Source of the DNA: JAEZVV01 sp036652035
GTDB lineage: Bacteria; Pseudomonadota; Gammaproteobacteria; Burkholderiales; Burkholderiaceae_F
Direction of reading: 5' to 3'
DNA: 15,368 nucleotides
Assembly: GCA_036652035.1 (NCBI GenBank)
Contig: JAVVWR010000067.1
Coordinates: forward strand, 1-15,368
Shown here: positions 1-6,944 of the stretch, piece after piece
Layout of the letters: the number at the start of each line of letters is the position of its first letter
How positions within the stretch are numbered: position 1 is the stretch's first letter
Notes under the pieces: generated by a model
What the model saw: only the letters and a program-made list of their open reading frames with translations
Told to the model about the DNA's origin: nothing
The model's database searches: none
Position numbers and translations under genes: made by a program

Positions 1-50
1 ATGCTCAAGGCCGCCAGCGCCGCGGCGCGGACCCAGGTCGGACGCGACAT
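1..50 (-). CDS. fliO: Start of a gene in the fliO position (partial)
   Basis: Only the first 16 codons and two bases are present; the gene continues beyond the left edge. The ATG overlaps the fliN stop as TGATG, which suggests translational coupling. The visible peptide begins MSRPTWVRAAALAALS, a basic start followed by an alanine/leucine-rich stretch, as expected for a signal peptide or membrane anchor. In most proteobacterial fli operons the gene after fliN is fliO, a small membrane protein that helps assemble the FliPQR export gate. The name rests on position and the hydrophobic start, since too little sequence is visible for a family match. Confidence 0.55.
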   Translation of the reverse strand, partial: MSRPTWVRAAALAALS

Positions 51-442
51 CACTTGTGCAGGCGGCGCATGCGCTCGCTGGGGGTGACGATGTCGGTCAG
101 GCGGATGCCGAATTTCTCGTTGACCACCACCACCTCGCCCTGGGCGATCAGACAGCCGTTGACCAGCACGTCCATCGGCTCGCCGGCTAAGGCGTCGAGC
201 TCGATCACCGAGCCCTGGGCGAGCTGCATGATGTGTTTGATCGGGATCTTGGTGCGGCCGAGCTCGACCGTGAGCGTGACCGGAATGTCGAGGATCAGGT
301 CGAGGTCGCCGCCTTCGCCCGCGGGCGATCCGGTGGGAGCGAAGCTCTGAAAGATATTGGCCGGCTTGGCGTTCTCGACGCTGGTCTGCTCGGCGAGCGC
401 GCTCGCCCAATCGTCGTCAATGCGGTCGTTGGTGGTGTTCAT
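50..442 (-). CDS. fliN: Flagellar motor switch protein FliN
   Basis: The protein has 130 residues, a normal length for FliN. FliN forms the lower part of the cytoplasmic C-ring with FliM, and with FliH it helps dock export substrates. The first 45 or so residues are variable and acidic. A SpoA (surface presentation of antigens) domain follows from about residue 48 to the end, recognisable by DLILDIPVTLTVELGRTKI, a central GSVIELD segment, the LVNG..IAQGEVVVV strand pair and the FGIRLTDIV ending. The start ATG lies 9 bp after the fliM stop and has no clear Shine-Dalgarno sequence, so translation probably depends on coupling to fliM. The stop overlaps the start of the next gene. The identification is secure. 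Confidence 0.96.
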   Translation of the reverse strand: MNTTNDRIDDDWASALAEQTSVENAKPANIFQSFAPTGSPAGEGGDLDLILDIPVTLTVELGRTKIPIKHIMQLAQGSVIELDALAGEPMDVLVNGCLIAQGEVVVVNEKFGIRLTDIVTPSERMRRLHK

Positions 443-451
443 GGGCAGGGC

Positions 452-1456
452 TTACGGGTTGGAATCGGTGCCCGGGCTCTCGCCCGAGCTCGAATGCTTG
501 AGAAGCTGGTCGATGCGCAGCGCGTAGCGGCCGTTGACGATGCCGTAGTGGCAGTCCATCACCGGCACGCCATCGACCTTGGCCTGGATCGACTGCTTGA
601 GCGGCAGCTCGATGAAGTCGCCCGCCCGCAGCCGCAGCAGGTCGCCCACGGTGGCGCGGGTGGTGGCCAGTTCCGCCGTCAGCTGCACATCGGCCGACTG
701 CACCTGCTGCGACAGCAGCCGCACCCAGCGGTGGTCGTGCTCGACCGCGTCGCCTTGCAGCGAGGAATACAAGATGTCGCGGATCGGTTCGAGCGAGGAA
801 TACGGAATGCAGATATGCGCCTCGCCGCCGCCGTCGCCGATCTCGATGTTGAAGGTGGTGGCGACCACGATCTCCGAGGGCGTTGCGATATTGGCGAACT
901 GGGTGTGCATCTCCGAGCGCAGATGGGCGAACTTGAACTTGAACAGTCCGCTCCAGGCCTTGGCGTATTCGGCCAGGGTGAGCTCGAGCATGCGCTGGAT
1001 GATGCGGCTCTCGGTGGGCGAGAAATCGCGCCCCTCGATCCGGGTGTGGAAGCGCCCGTTGCCGCCAAACAGGCTGTCGATCACGGTGAAGACCAGGTTG
1101 GGATCGAAGATCACCAGACCCGAGCCGCGCAGCGGCGCCACCGAGATCACGTTGATGTTGGTCGGCACCGCGATGTCGCGCAGGAAGGCCGAATACTTGA
1201 TCACCCGCACCGGCCCGACCGAGATCTCGGGCGAGCGGCGCATGAAGTTGAAAAGGCCGACCCGCAGGTTGCGGGCAAAGCGCTCGTTGACCACCTCGAG
1301 CGTGGGCATGCGCCCGCGCACGATGCGCTCCTGGCTGCCGAGGTCGTAGTCGCGGACGCCGGTGGCGGGCTCCTGCTGTTCGAGCTTCTGCGACTCGCCG
1401 GTCACGCCTTCGAGCAGCGCGTCGACTTCGTCCTGTGACAGAAAGTGCTCGGCCAT
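452..1456 (-). CDS. fliM: Flagellar motor switch protein FliM
   Basis: This 334-residue protein is the middle C-ring component that receives phosphorylated CheY and passes the signal to FliG. It begins MAEHFLSQDEVDALLEG, the conserved N-terminal CheY-binding motif, which fixes the start. The reading frame stays open further upstream but that stretch lies inside fliL. A CheC-like middle domain follows, with the FliG-binding GGNG motif at residues 131-134. A C-terminal SpoA domain from about residue 250 (LRLRAGDFIELPL) pairs with FliN. The start has a good ribosome binding site, TAAGGA, which overlaps the fliL stop; the intergenic gap is 8 bp. Length and motifs match the family and nothing is missing. 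Confidence 0.97.
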   Translation of the reverse strand: MAEHFLSQDEVDALLEGVTGESQKLEQQEPATGVRDYDLGSQERIVRGRMPTLEVVNERFARNLRVGLFNFMRRSPEISVGPVRVIKYSAFLRDIAVPTNINVISVAPLRGSGLVIFDPNLVFTVIDSLFGGNGRFHTRIEGRDFSPTESRIIQRMLELTLAEYAKAWSGLFKFKFAHLRSEMHTQFANIATPSEIVVATTFNIEIGDGGGEAHICIPYSSLEPIRDILYSSLQGDAVEHDHRWVRLLSQQVQSADVQLTAELATTRATVGDLLRLRAGDFIELPLKQSIQAKVDGVPVMDCHYGIVNGRYALRIDQLLKHSSSGESPGTDSNP

Positions 1457-1464
1457 CGCGGTCC

Positions 1465-1977
1465 TTACTGGACGATCAGGTGCGAGAACAAGAGCTTCTC
1501 GATCCCGCCTTCGGCGGGGGTGCCGGCGAGTGGCCGCGCGGCCGCGGCGATCAGGTCGGCCGCCAGCTTTTCCTTGCCCTCGCGGGTCAGGGCGTCGTCG
1601 GGCGTCTTGCCTGAGAGCAGCAGCAGCATTTCGTTGCGCACCGCGGGCATGCGGGCCTTGAGCGCTTCGGCGGCGGGCGCGTCGCGCATCTCGAGCACGA
1701 CCTTGGTCTGCAGGAAGCGCTCGGACTCGCGGTCGCGCAGGTTGACCGTGAGGGCGTCGAGCTCGACAAACACCGGTGTCTTGGGGGCGCGTTTGGCTTG
1801 GGCTTCGGCGTTGGCTGGCGCGCGCGCGTCCAGCACGTACCACAGCGCGCCGCCGCCGCCCGCGAGCAGCACGATCACGAGCGCACCGATGATCAGCACG
1901 AGTTTCTTGGAGTTGCCGGACTGCGGAGCGCCCGTGGCGACGGGGGCGTCGGCCGCGCGGCTCGGATTCTTGGCCAT
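1465..1977 (-). CDS. fliL: Flagellar basal body-associated protein FliL
   Basis: The protein has 170 residues. FliL is an inner-membrane protein that surrounds the stators and supports torque under load. Residues 1-24 are cytoplasmic and polar, one transmembrane segment spans about 26-48 (KKLVLIIGALVIVLLAGGG), and the rest is periplasmic. The family ending IEKLLFSHLIVQ is present. I chose the ATG that gives MAKNPSRAAD because AGGAA lies 6 bp upstream; the frame is open for 31 further codons, but these lie in the regulatory gap. It is the first gene after the 125-bp break following fliK, as in enteric bacteria where fliL heads its own operon. The stop lies 8 bp before fliM. Confidence 0.93.
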   Translation of the reverse strand: MAKNPSRAADAPVATGAPQSGNSKKLVLIIGALVIVLLAGGGGALWYVLDARAPANAEAQAKRAPKTPVFVELDALTVNLRDRESERFLQTKVVLEMRDAPAAEALKARMPAVRNEMLLLLSGKTPDDALTREGKEKLAADLIAAAARPLAGTPAEGGIEKLLFSHLIVQ

Positions 1978-2102
1978 CGATGTTCCTGCGTGGAAGCTTG
2001 AGTCGGGAGAAAAGGAGTCCCCACCAAGTCGGTTGATTGTCGGCCGACTTGAGTGGGAACGATCGCGCAATAAGGTGAGGAAAAAGCCCGCGTCCCGACG
2101 CC
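1978..2102 (-). promoter_or_regulatory. fliK-fliL intergenic region with candidate FliA-type promoter
   Basis: This 125-bp gap is the longest between same-strand genes in the flagellar cluster. Just after the fliK stop, on the minus strand, a short palindrome (GCGTC-GG-GACGC, 2090-2101) is followed by GGGCTTTTT, a weak terminator-like signal. Then comes TCAAGTCG, 11 nt, and ACCGACTT (2026-2052). The spacing equals that of FliA (sigma-28) promoters, but the match to TAAAGTTT/GCCGATAA is only partial (about 5/8 and 4/8). The element lies inside a 13-bp-stem hairpin (2020-2057). Transcription would start near 2019, about 42 nt before fliL. A promoter here is an inference. Confidence 0.4.
2020..2057. 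repeat. Inverted repeat upstream of fliL
   Basis: The left arm at 2020-2032 reads CCCACCAAGTCGG and the right arm at 2044-2057 reads CCGACTTGAGTGGG. They form a 13-bp stem with a single bulged A at 2052 and an 11-nt loop. On the minus strand the hairpin is followed only by a short TTTT eight bases later, so it is a poor intrinsic terminator. It overlaps the candidate fliL promoter and could be an operator or an mRNA 5' structure. Confidence 0.6.
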
Positions 2103-3320
2103 CTACGCGAAGGTGTCGATCAGGCCGTGCGCCTGGAGGCTGGCCGCCGGGGGGCTGGCCACGGCGTTCGCGGCGGCCTCAGAGCCGCCGCGTCGCGGTC
2201 GGCCCTCGCCCGAGGGGTTCGACTCGCCACGCGAGTCGGCGCCGACCTGGGCGTCGGCCAGCTCCAGCCCCTGGGCGGCGAACATCTCGCGCAGCCGCGG
2301 CAGCGCGTCTTCGAGCGCGGCGCGAGTGGCGGGGTGGGCGGCGCTCATCACCAGGCTCGCTTCCTGGCCGCGCAACTCCAGCCGTACCTCGACCGGGCCG
2401 AGCTCGCCCGGGTTCAGCGCGATCTGCGCCGACTTCACCTGGCCGTGCGCCATCAGCATGACGCGGTTGCCGAATTCGCCCGCAAACGCGGGCTGGCCCG
2501 GGCTGCTGGGCAGCGGCGCGGCGGGCAGCGCGGGCAGTGCGGGCGCGGCGGACGGGGCCGGGTTGGCGCCAGGAGGCATCGGTGCGGCGGCCGCGGTCGC
2601 GGTGCTGACCGACGTGGGGGCGGCGGGCGTGGCTGGACGTCCGTCGGCGATTGCTTCGTCGCCGCTGGCGGTCTGCGCCAGGGCGGCCAATTCGGTGGCG
2701 AGCGTGGCCGTAGCCGTGGCATCGATCGCCGTTGGCGCCACGGCCATCGCGGCGGTGTGGGCGGTGGCGGCGGTGGCGTTGGCGGCGGGCGGGGCGGCGG
2801 AAGCGCTAGCCGCTTCGGCCTGAAGGCCCAGGGCCTGAGCGATCAGCGCGATCTGCTGGGCGGCGGGCGAGGTCGCCGCCGGCAGCGGCGTGAGCGGAGT
2901 CGGCTCGGGCGCGGGGAGGGCCGCCAGGCCGAGGGTGCTGTCGTCGGCCACCGCCGCGGCGAGGGTGTCTTCGGTCTGGGCGGCTTCGTCGGCGCCGTGG
3001 CGGACTTCGCCGTCCACGCTGGCCGGCTGGTCGCTGGCCGGGCCACGGGCAGCGGGCTTCGATTCGGTGCTGCTCGCGGGTTGGGCGAGCGCTTCGCGCC
3101 GGGGGGGGCGGGCGTCGGTCCTGGCGGGCGTGTCGATGGCGGGGCGATCCGGCCGCGGCTTGGGCGCGGGGGCGCCGGTCTTGACGGCGTTAGGTGCGGC
3201 AGCGCTGTTGCGCGCCTGGCTCATCACCCGCTCGAACGTGGCGTTGCCGGTGCCGGATGGGCGCGCCGCAGGCTCGCTGCCGCGCGGGGCGGTCGTCGGG
3301 AAGGCGTTTTTGACATCCAT
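2103..3320 (-). CDS. fliK: Flagellar hook-length control protein FliK
   Basis: The protein has 405 residues. FliK is a secreted ruler that measures hook length and switches the export gate from hook to filament substrates. The N-terminal 280 residues are low-complexity, rich in alanine and proline, as is usual for this variable ruler part. The conserved C-terminal domain lies at about 285-360, with LNPGELGPVEVRLELRGQEA from residue 302 and a following helix ending REMFAAQGLELADAQV. The last 45 residues are disordered (glycine, serine, arginine). The start ATG overlaps the fliJ stop as TGATG. The call rests on the C-terminal domain and position; the N-terminal half carries no family information. 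Confidence 0.92.
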   Translation of the reverse strand: MDVKNAFPTTAPRGSEPAARPSGTGNATFERVMSQARNSAAAPNAVKTGAPAPKPRPDRPAIDTPARTDARPPRREALAQPASSTESKPAARGPASDQPASVDGEVRHGADEAAQTEDTLAAAVADDSTLGLAALPAPEPTPLTPLPAATSPAAQQIALIAQALGLQAEAASASAAPPAANATAATAHTAAMAVAPTAIDATATATLATELAALAQTASGDEAIADGRPATPAAPTSVSTATAAAAPMPPGANPAPSAAPALPALPAAPLPSSPGQPAFAGEFGNRVMLMAHGQVKSAQIALNPGELGPVEVRLELRGQEASLVMSAAHPATRAALEDALPRLREMFAAQGLELADAQVGADSRGESNPSGEGRPRRGGSEAAANAVASPPAASLQAHGLIDTFA

Positions 3321-3766
3321 CAGGGTTCCTCGCGGCGGCGCAGGACTTGCGCCGCCATCTCGTCCATCTGCTTTTGCTCGCGGCGCCCGGTGGCTGCGCG
3401 CAGCAATTCGGCCTGGCGTGTGGCCAGGGTTTCGAGACTCTTGAGCTTGCGTTCGAGTGCCAGCATCTGCTGGCGTTCGGCTTCGGCCAGGGCGCGTACC
3501 CGTTCGAGTTCGGCCACTTGCTGCTCGACCACCTGGTCGATCCGGCCGACGAAGGCACTCTGATTGGCGTGCGCGGCGGCGTCGATGCCGCTGATGCGCT
3601 GCTGGTGGCCCTTGCGCACGTAATCGCCGGCGTAGTGGCGCAAGGTGCCGAGCTGGCGGTCGATCTGGCCCGCCTGCTGGAGCGCGCGGGCGTAGCGGGT
3701 GGCGGCCTGGTCGCGCTGGCCAGTGGCCAGTTCGATCAGCAGCGGCAGGGAGCTGGGTGAGCTCAT
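3320..3766 (-). CDS. fliJ: Flagellar export chaperone FliJ
   Basis: The protein has 148 residues, the usual FliJ length. FliJ is a coiled-coil export component that inserts into the FliI hexamer and links it to FlhA, helping convert proton-motive force into secretion. The sequence is almost wholly helical and charged, with heptad-like spacing, for example VVEQQVAELERVRALAEAER followed by QQMLALERKLKSLETLATRQ, as expected for two antiparallel coiled-coil helices. The frame extends upstream through fliI antisense-free sequence, but the ATG at 3766, giving MSSPSSLPLL, overlaps the fliI stop as ATGA and is the natural coupled start. The stop shares one base with the fliK start. Confidence 0.9.
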   Translation of the reverse strand: MSSPSSLPLLIELATGQRDQAATRYARALQQAGQIDRQLGTLRHYAGDYVRKGHQQRISGIDAAAHANQSAFVGRIDQVVEQQVAELERVRALAEAERQQMLALERKLKSLETLATRQAELLRAATGRREQKQMDEMAAQVLRRREEP

Positions 3767-5190
3767 GCCAGGCCTCCGAAGCGGCGCGGCGCCTGAACGA
3801 TCTGCGCCAGGCCGGCGGCGGCTTCGGTCAGGCTGGCCACCTCGCTCATCGGCTGCTGCAAAAAGGCTTCCATCTGCGGGTGGAGGGCGATCGCCTGGTC
3901 GAGCACGGCGTCGTTGCCGGCGACGTAGGCGCCCACCGCCAGCAGGTCGCTCGAGCGCGCGTGGCGCGACCACAGCGACTTGAAGCGGCGCGCGGACTCG
4001 ATCTGTTCTTCGTCGACCACCGAGGTCATCACGCGCGAGATCGAGGCTTCGATGTCGATCGCCGGGTAGTGGCCGGCTTCGGCCAGCCGGCGCGAGAGCA
4101 CCACGTGGCCGTCGAGAATGGCGCGCGCCGAATCGGCTACCGGGTCTTGCGGGTCGTCGCCTTCGGTGAGCACGGTGTAGAAGGCGGTGATCGAGCCGCC
4201 ACCGGCGGCGCCGTTGCCGGCGCGCTCGACCAGGGCCGGCAGCTTGGCAAAGACCGAGGGCGGATAGCCCTTGGTGGCGGGCGGCTCGCCGATGGCCAGG
4301 GCGATTTCGCGCGCCGCCATCGCGTAGCGGGTGAGCGAATCCAGCAGGAGCAGGACGTGGCGGCCCTGGTCGCGGAAATGCTCGGCGATCGCGGTGGCAT
4401 ACGCCGCGCCCTGCATGCGCAGGAGCGGCGGGGTGTCGGCCGGGGCGGCGACCACCACGGCGCGCTCGAGCCCGGCCTCGCCCAGGATCTCTTCGATGAA
4501 TTCCTTGACCTCGCGGCCGCGCTCGCCGATCAGCCCCACCACGATCACGTCGGCCGTGGTGTAGCGCGCCATCATGCCCAGCAGCACGCTCTTGCCCACG
4601 CCCGAGCCGGCGAACAGGCCCATGCGCTGGCCGCGGCCGACGGTGAGCAAGGCATTGATCGCCCGCACGCCAACATCGAGCGGCTGGCGCACCGGGTCGC
4701 GCCCCATCGCGTTGATCGGGCGCGAAACGATCGGCTGCCACGACAGCGTGCGGCCAGCGGCTTCGAGCGGCCCCCAGGCATCCAGCGCGTGGCCGTTGGG
4801 GTCGACCACGCGGCCGAGCAAGGCCTCGCCCATTGGCAGGTGGCGGGTGCGGTCTTCGGCGCGGCGCCAGGGGTGATTGTTGCGGGTCAGCCGCGGTCGC
4901 AGGCCGGGCGCCGCGGCCGGCGCGACCACCGCGCCGGGGGTCAGGCCAAAGGGCTCGACGGTGGGCATCAGGAACAGGCGCTCGCCGTGAAACCCCACCA
5001 CCTCGGCATCGACTTGCAGGCTCTCGTTCTGGATCACGACCACTTGCGCGCCCACCGGCAATTTGAGTCCCACCGCTTCCATCACCAGCCCGGCCACGCG
5101 GGTGAGCTTGCCGCGCATCGCGAGCGGCTGCGCCGCGGCGGCCAGCACCTGGGCTTGCGACAGAAAGCGGGAAAAGGGCGCGGCTTGCAT
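3763..5190 (-). CDS. fliI: Flagellum-specific ATPase FliI
   Basis: This 475-residue ATPase of the flagellar type III export apparatus is related to F1 beta subunits. It works on the cytoplasmic face with FliH and FliJ. The N-terminal beta-barrel domain occupies about residues 1-115. The Walker A motif GSGVGKS is at 195-201, the conserved GLIGERGREV follows at 219-228, and the Walker B strand VLLLLDS is at 279-285, leading into LTRYAMAAREIALAIGEPP. The C-terminal part (DEEQIESARRFKSLWSRH) is the substrate/FliH-interacting domain. Length is normal and all catalytic motifs are intact. The start overlaps the fliH stop (TGATG) and the stop overlaps fliJ (ATGA). Confidence 0.97.
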   Translation of the reverse strand: MQAAPFSRFLSQAQVLAAAAQPLAMRGKLTRVAGLVMEAVGLKLPVGAQVVVIQNESLQVDAEVVGFHGERLFLMPTVEPFGLTPGAVVAPAAAPGLRPRLTRNNHPWRRAEDRTRHLPMGEALLGRVVDPNGHALDAWGPLEAAGRTLSWQPIVSRPINAMGRDPVRQPLDVGVRAINALLTVGRGQRMGLFAGSGVGKSVLLGMMARYTTADVIVVGLIGERGREVKEFIEEILGEAGLERAVVVAAPADTPPLLRMQGAAYATAIAEHFRDQGRHVLLLLDSLTRYAMAAREIALAIGEPPATKGYPPSVFAKLPALVERAGNGAAGGGSITAFYTVLTEGDDPQDPVADSARAILDGHVVLSRRLAEAGHYPAIDIEASISRVMTSVVDEEQIESARRFKSLWSRHARSSDLLAVGAYVAGNDAVLDQAIALHPQMEAFLQQPMSEVASLTEAAAGLAQIVQAPRRFGGLA

Positions 5191-5885
5191 CAGCGGGGCG
5201 CTGCGGTGTCGGGGGCGGGCTCGGCGCCGGTTTCGCGCCAGGGATCGCTGATGCCGAGCGCGGCGAGCGCCTGGCTCCAGCGGGTCTCGATGCTGGCGTC
5301 GACCTCGGAGCTGGCGGTTTCGATCCGGCAGCCGCCGCGGCTGATCTGGGCATCGGGCAGGAACTGGCAGTGGCGCAGGCGGTGGTCGGTGTCGAGGTCG
5401 GCGGCGATCAGATCAAAGTCGGCCGGGTTGAGCCGGACCCGCGGCTGGGTCTGCTGGTCGATCACGGCGGCGACGGCTTCGCGCACCACGGGCAGCAGAG
5501 CGTCGCGGCCGCTGGCGATGTCGTGGCGGACCACGTGCCGCGCGATCTCGATCGCGAGATCGAGCACCTGGTCGGCCCCCGTGGTTTCAAGCTCGGCAAA
5601 GCGCGTCCGCAGGTCGGCCAGGACCTTGTCGATCTGCGCGGTGTGGTTGGCCCGGGCGCGGGCCGCTTCTTCCTGCGCCAGGCGGGCGGTCTGCGCCACG
5701 CCGTCGGCGTGGCCACGGTCGTAGGCGCGCTGTTCGCGATCGGTCAGCAGCCGCTCGGCCGAGCGGGTATTGGGGTCGGTCGCCACCAGCGACTCGAATT
5801 CCCACGAAGTGGCCTGACCAAGCTTTTCCTTCGGAATGAAGCCGGCCGAGAGCTTGCTGCGCAAGGGATTGTCGTGCGCGCCCAT
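5190..5885 (-). CDS. fliH: Flagellar assembly protein FliH
   Basis: The protein has 231 residues. FliH dimers bind the FliI N-terminus and tether the ATPase to the FliN ring. The N-terminal part contains the family signature FIPKEKLGQATSWEFESL (residues 16-33). A long charged helical stalk follows (about 55-110), and the C-terminal FliI-binding domain has LAIEIARHVVRHDI and the RVRLNPADFDLI strand. The start ATG has CGGAG about 10 bp upstream, a little far, and lies 45 bp after the fliG stop. The last residues (GAEPAPDTAAPR) are a disordered tail. Position between fliG and fliI supports the call. Confidence 0.93.
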   Translation of the reverse strand: MGAHDNPLRSKLSAGFIPKEKLGQATSWEFESLVATDPNTRSAERLLTDREQRAYDRGHADGVAQTARLAQEEAARARANHTAQIDKVLADLRTRFAELETTGADQVLDLAIEIARHVVRHDIASGRDALLPVVREAVAAVIDQQTQPRVRLNPADFDLIAADLDTDHRLRHCQFLPDAQISRGGCRIETASSEVDASIETRWSQALAALGISDPWRETGAEPAPDTAAPR

Positions 5886-5930
5886 GGTCAGTTCGCTCCG
5901 ATGTCAGTGGCGCCAAGCGGAGTGTGGCGA

Positions 5931-6932
5931 TCAGACATAGTCGTCATCGCTGTTGCCGCCCAGGCTGATCTGGCCTTCCTCGGCCAGGCGGCGGGCGATC
6001 TTGAGGATCTCGCGCTGCTCGCCTTCGACTTCGGAGACGCGTACCGGCCCCTTGGCCTCGAGGTCTTCGCGCAGCATTTCGGCGGCGCGGTTCGACATGT
6101 TCTTGAACACCTTCTCGCGCAGCTTCTCGTCGGCGCCCTTCAAAGCCACGATCAGCGACTCGCTCTGCACTTCGCGCAGCAGGAGTTGCACCGCGCGGTC
6201 GTCGAGATCGCCCAGGTTGTCGAAGGTGAACATCTGGTCGAGGATCTTCTGCGCCAGATCGGAGTCGTGTTCGCGGATCGCGTCGACCACGCCTTGCTCG
6301 TGGGCCGAGCCCAGGAAGTTGAGAATCTCGGCCGTGGCGCGGGTGCCGCCGAGGGTGGCTTTCTTGAGTTTCTCGCCGCCCGCGAGCACCTTCGAGAGCA
6401 CTTCGTTGAGTTCGGCCAGCGCCTGCGGCTGGATGCCGTCGAGCGTGGCGATGCGCAGCAGCACGTCGTTGCGCATGCGCTCGGGAAAGGCGCGCAGGAC
6501 GTCGGCCGATTGCTCGCGTTCGAGGTGGACCAGGATCGAGGCAACGATCTGCGGGTGTTCGTTGCGCAGCAGTTCGCCGATCGAGCCCGAGTCCATCCAC
6601 TTGAGCGACTCGATGCCCGAGATGTCGCGCCCCTGCAGAATGCGGTCGAGCAGCATCTCGGCCTTGTCGTCGCCGAGCGCGCGCCGCAAGACCTGGCTCA
6701 CATAGGCGTCGGTGTCGCCGACCAGGGAATACTGTTCTTCGGTGGTCGAGAGAAAACGCTCGAGCACCTCGTCGATGCGGTCACGCGAGACCGTCTTCAT
6801 GCGCGCCATCGCCTCGCCGAGCTTCTGCACTTCCTTGGGCGTGAGGAACTTGAAGACCTCGGCGGCTTCTTCCTCGCCCACGGTCATCAGCAGGATGGCG
6901 GCTTGTTCGAGGCCGGCGTCGTCGCTTGCCAT
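5931..6932 (-). CDS. fliG: Flagellar motor switch protein FliG
   Basis: This 333-residue protein forms the upper C-ring and contacts both the MS-ring (FliF) and the stator, generating torque. It opens with LEQAAILLMTVGEEEAAEVF, typical of the FliF-binding N-terminal domain. The middle-domain EHPQ motif is at residues 125-128 (NEHPQIVASILVHL). The C-terminal domain carries the charged torque helix region (DLDDRAVQLLLREV) and the ending NMSNRAAEMLREDLEAKGPV, followed by an acidic DDDYV terminus. The start has an AAGGAG ribosome binding site 8 bp upstream and lies 12 bp after the fliF stop. Nothing is missing. Confidence 0.97.
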   Translation of the reverse strand: MASDDAGLEQAAILLMTVGEEEAAEVFKFLTPKEVQKLGEAMARMKTVSRDRIDEVLERFLSTTEEQYSLVGDTDAYVSQVLRRALGDDKAEMLLDRILQGRDISGIESLKWMDSGSIGELLRNEHPQIVASILVHLEREQSADVLRAFPERMRNDVLLRIATLDGIQPQALAELNEVLSKVLAGGEKLKKATLGGTRATAEILNFLGSAHEQGVVDAIREHDSDLAQKILDQMFTFDNLGDLDDRAVQLLLREVQSESLIVALKGADEKLREKVFKNMSNRAAEMLREDLEAKGPVRVSEVEGEQREILKIARRLAEEGQISLGGNSDDDYV

Positions 6933-6944
6933 CAGCTGGGCTCC

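Noticed and set aside
3757..5724. A 655-codon plus-strand open frame opposite fliI and fliH
   Set aside because: Same explanation: shadow of genes with intact Walker motifs on the minus strand; no start signal or family motif.
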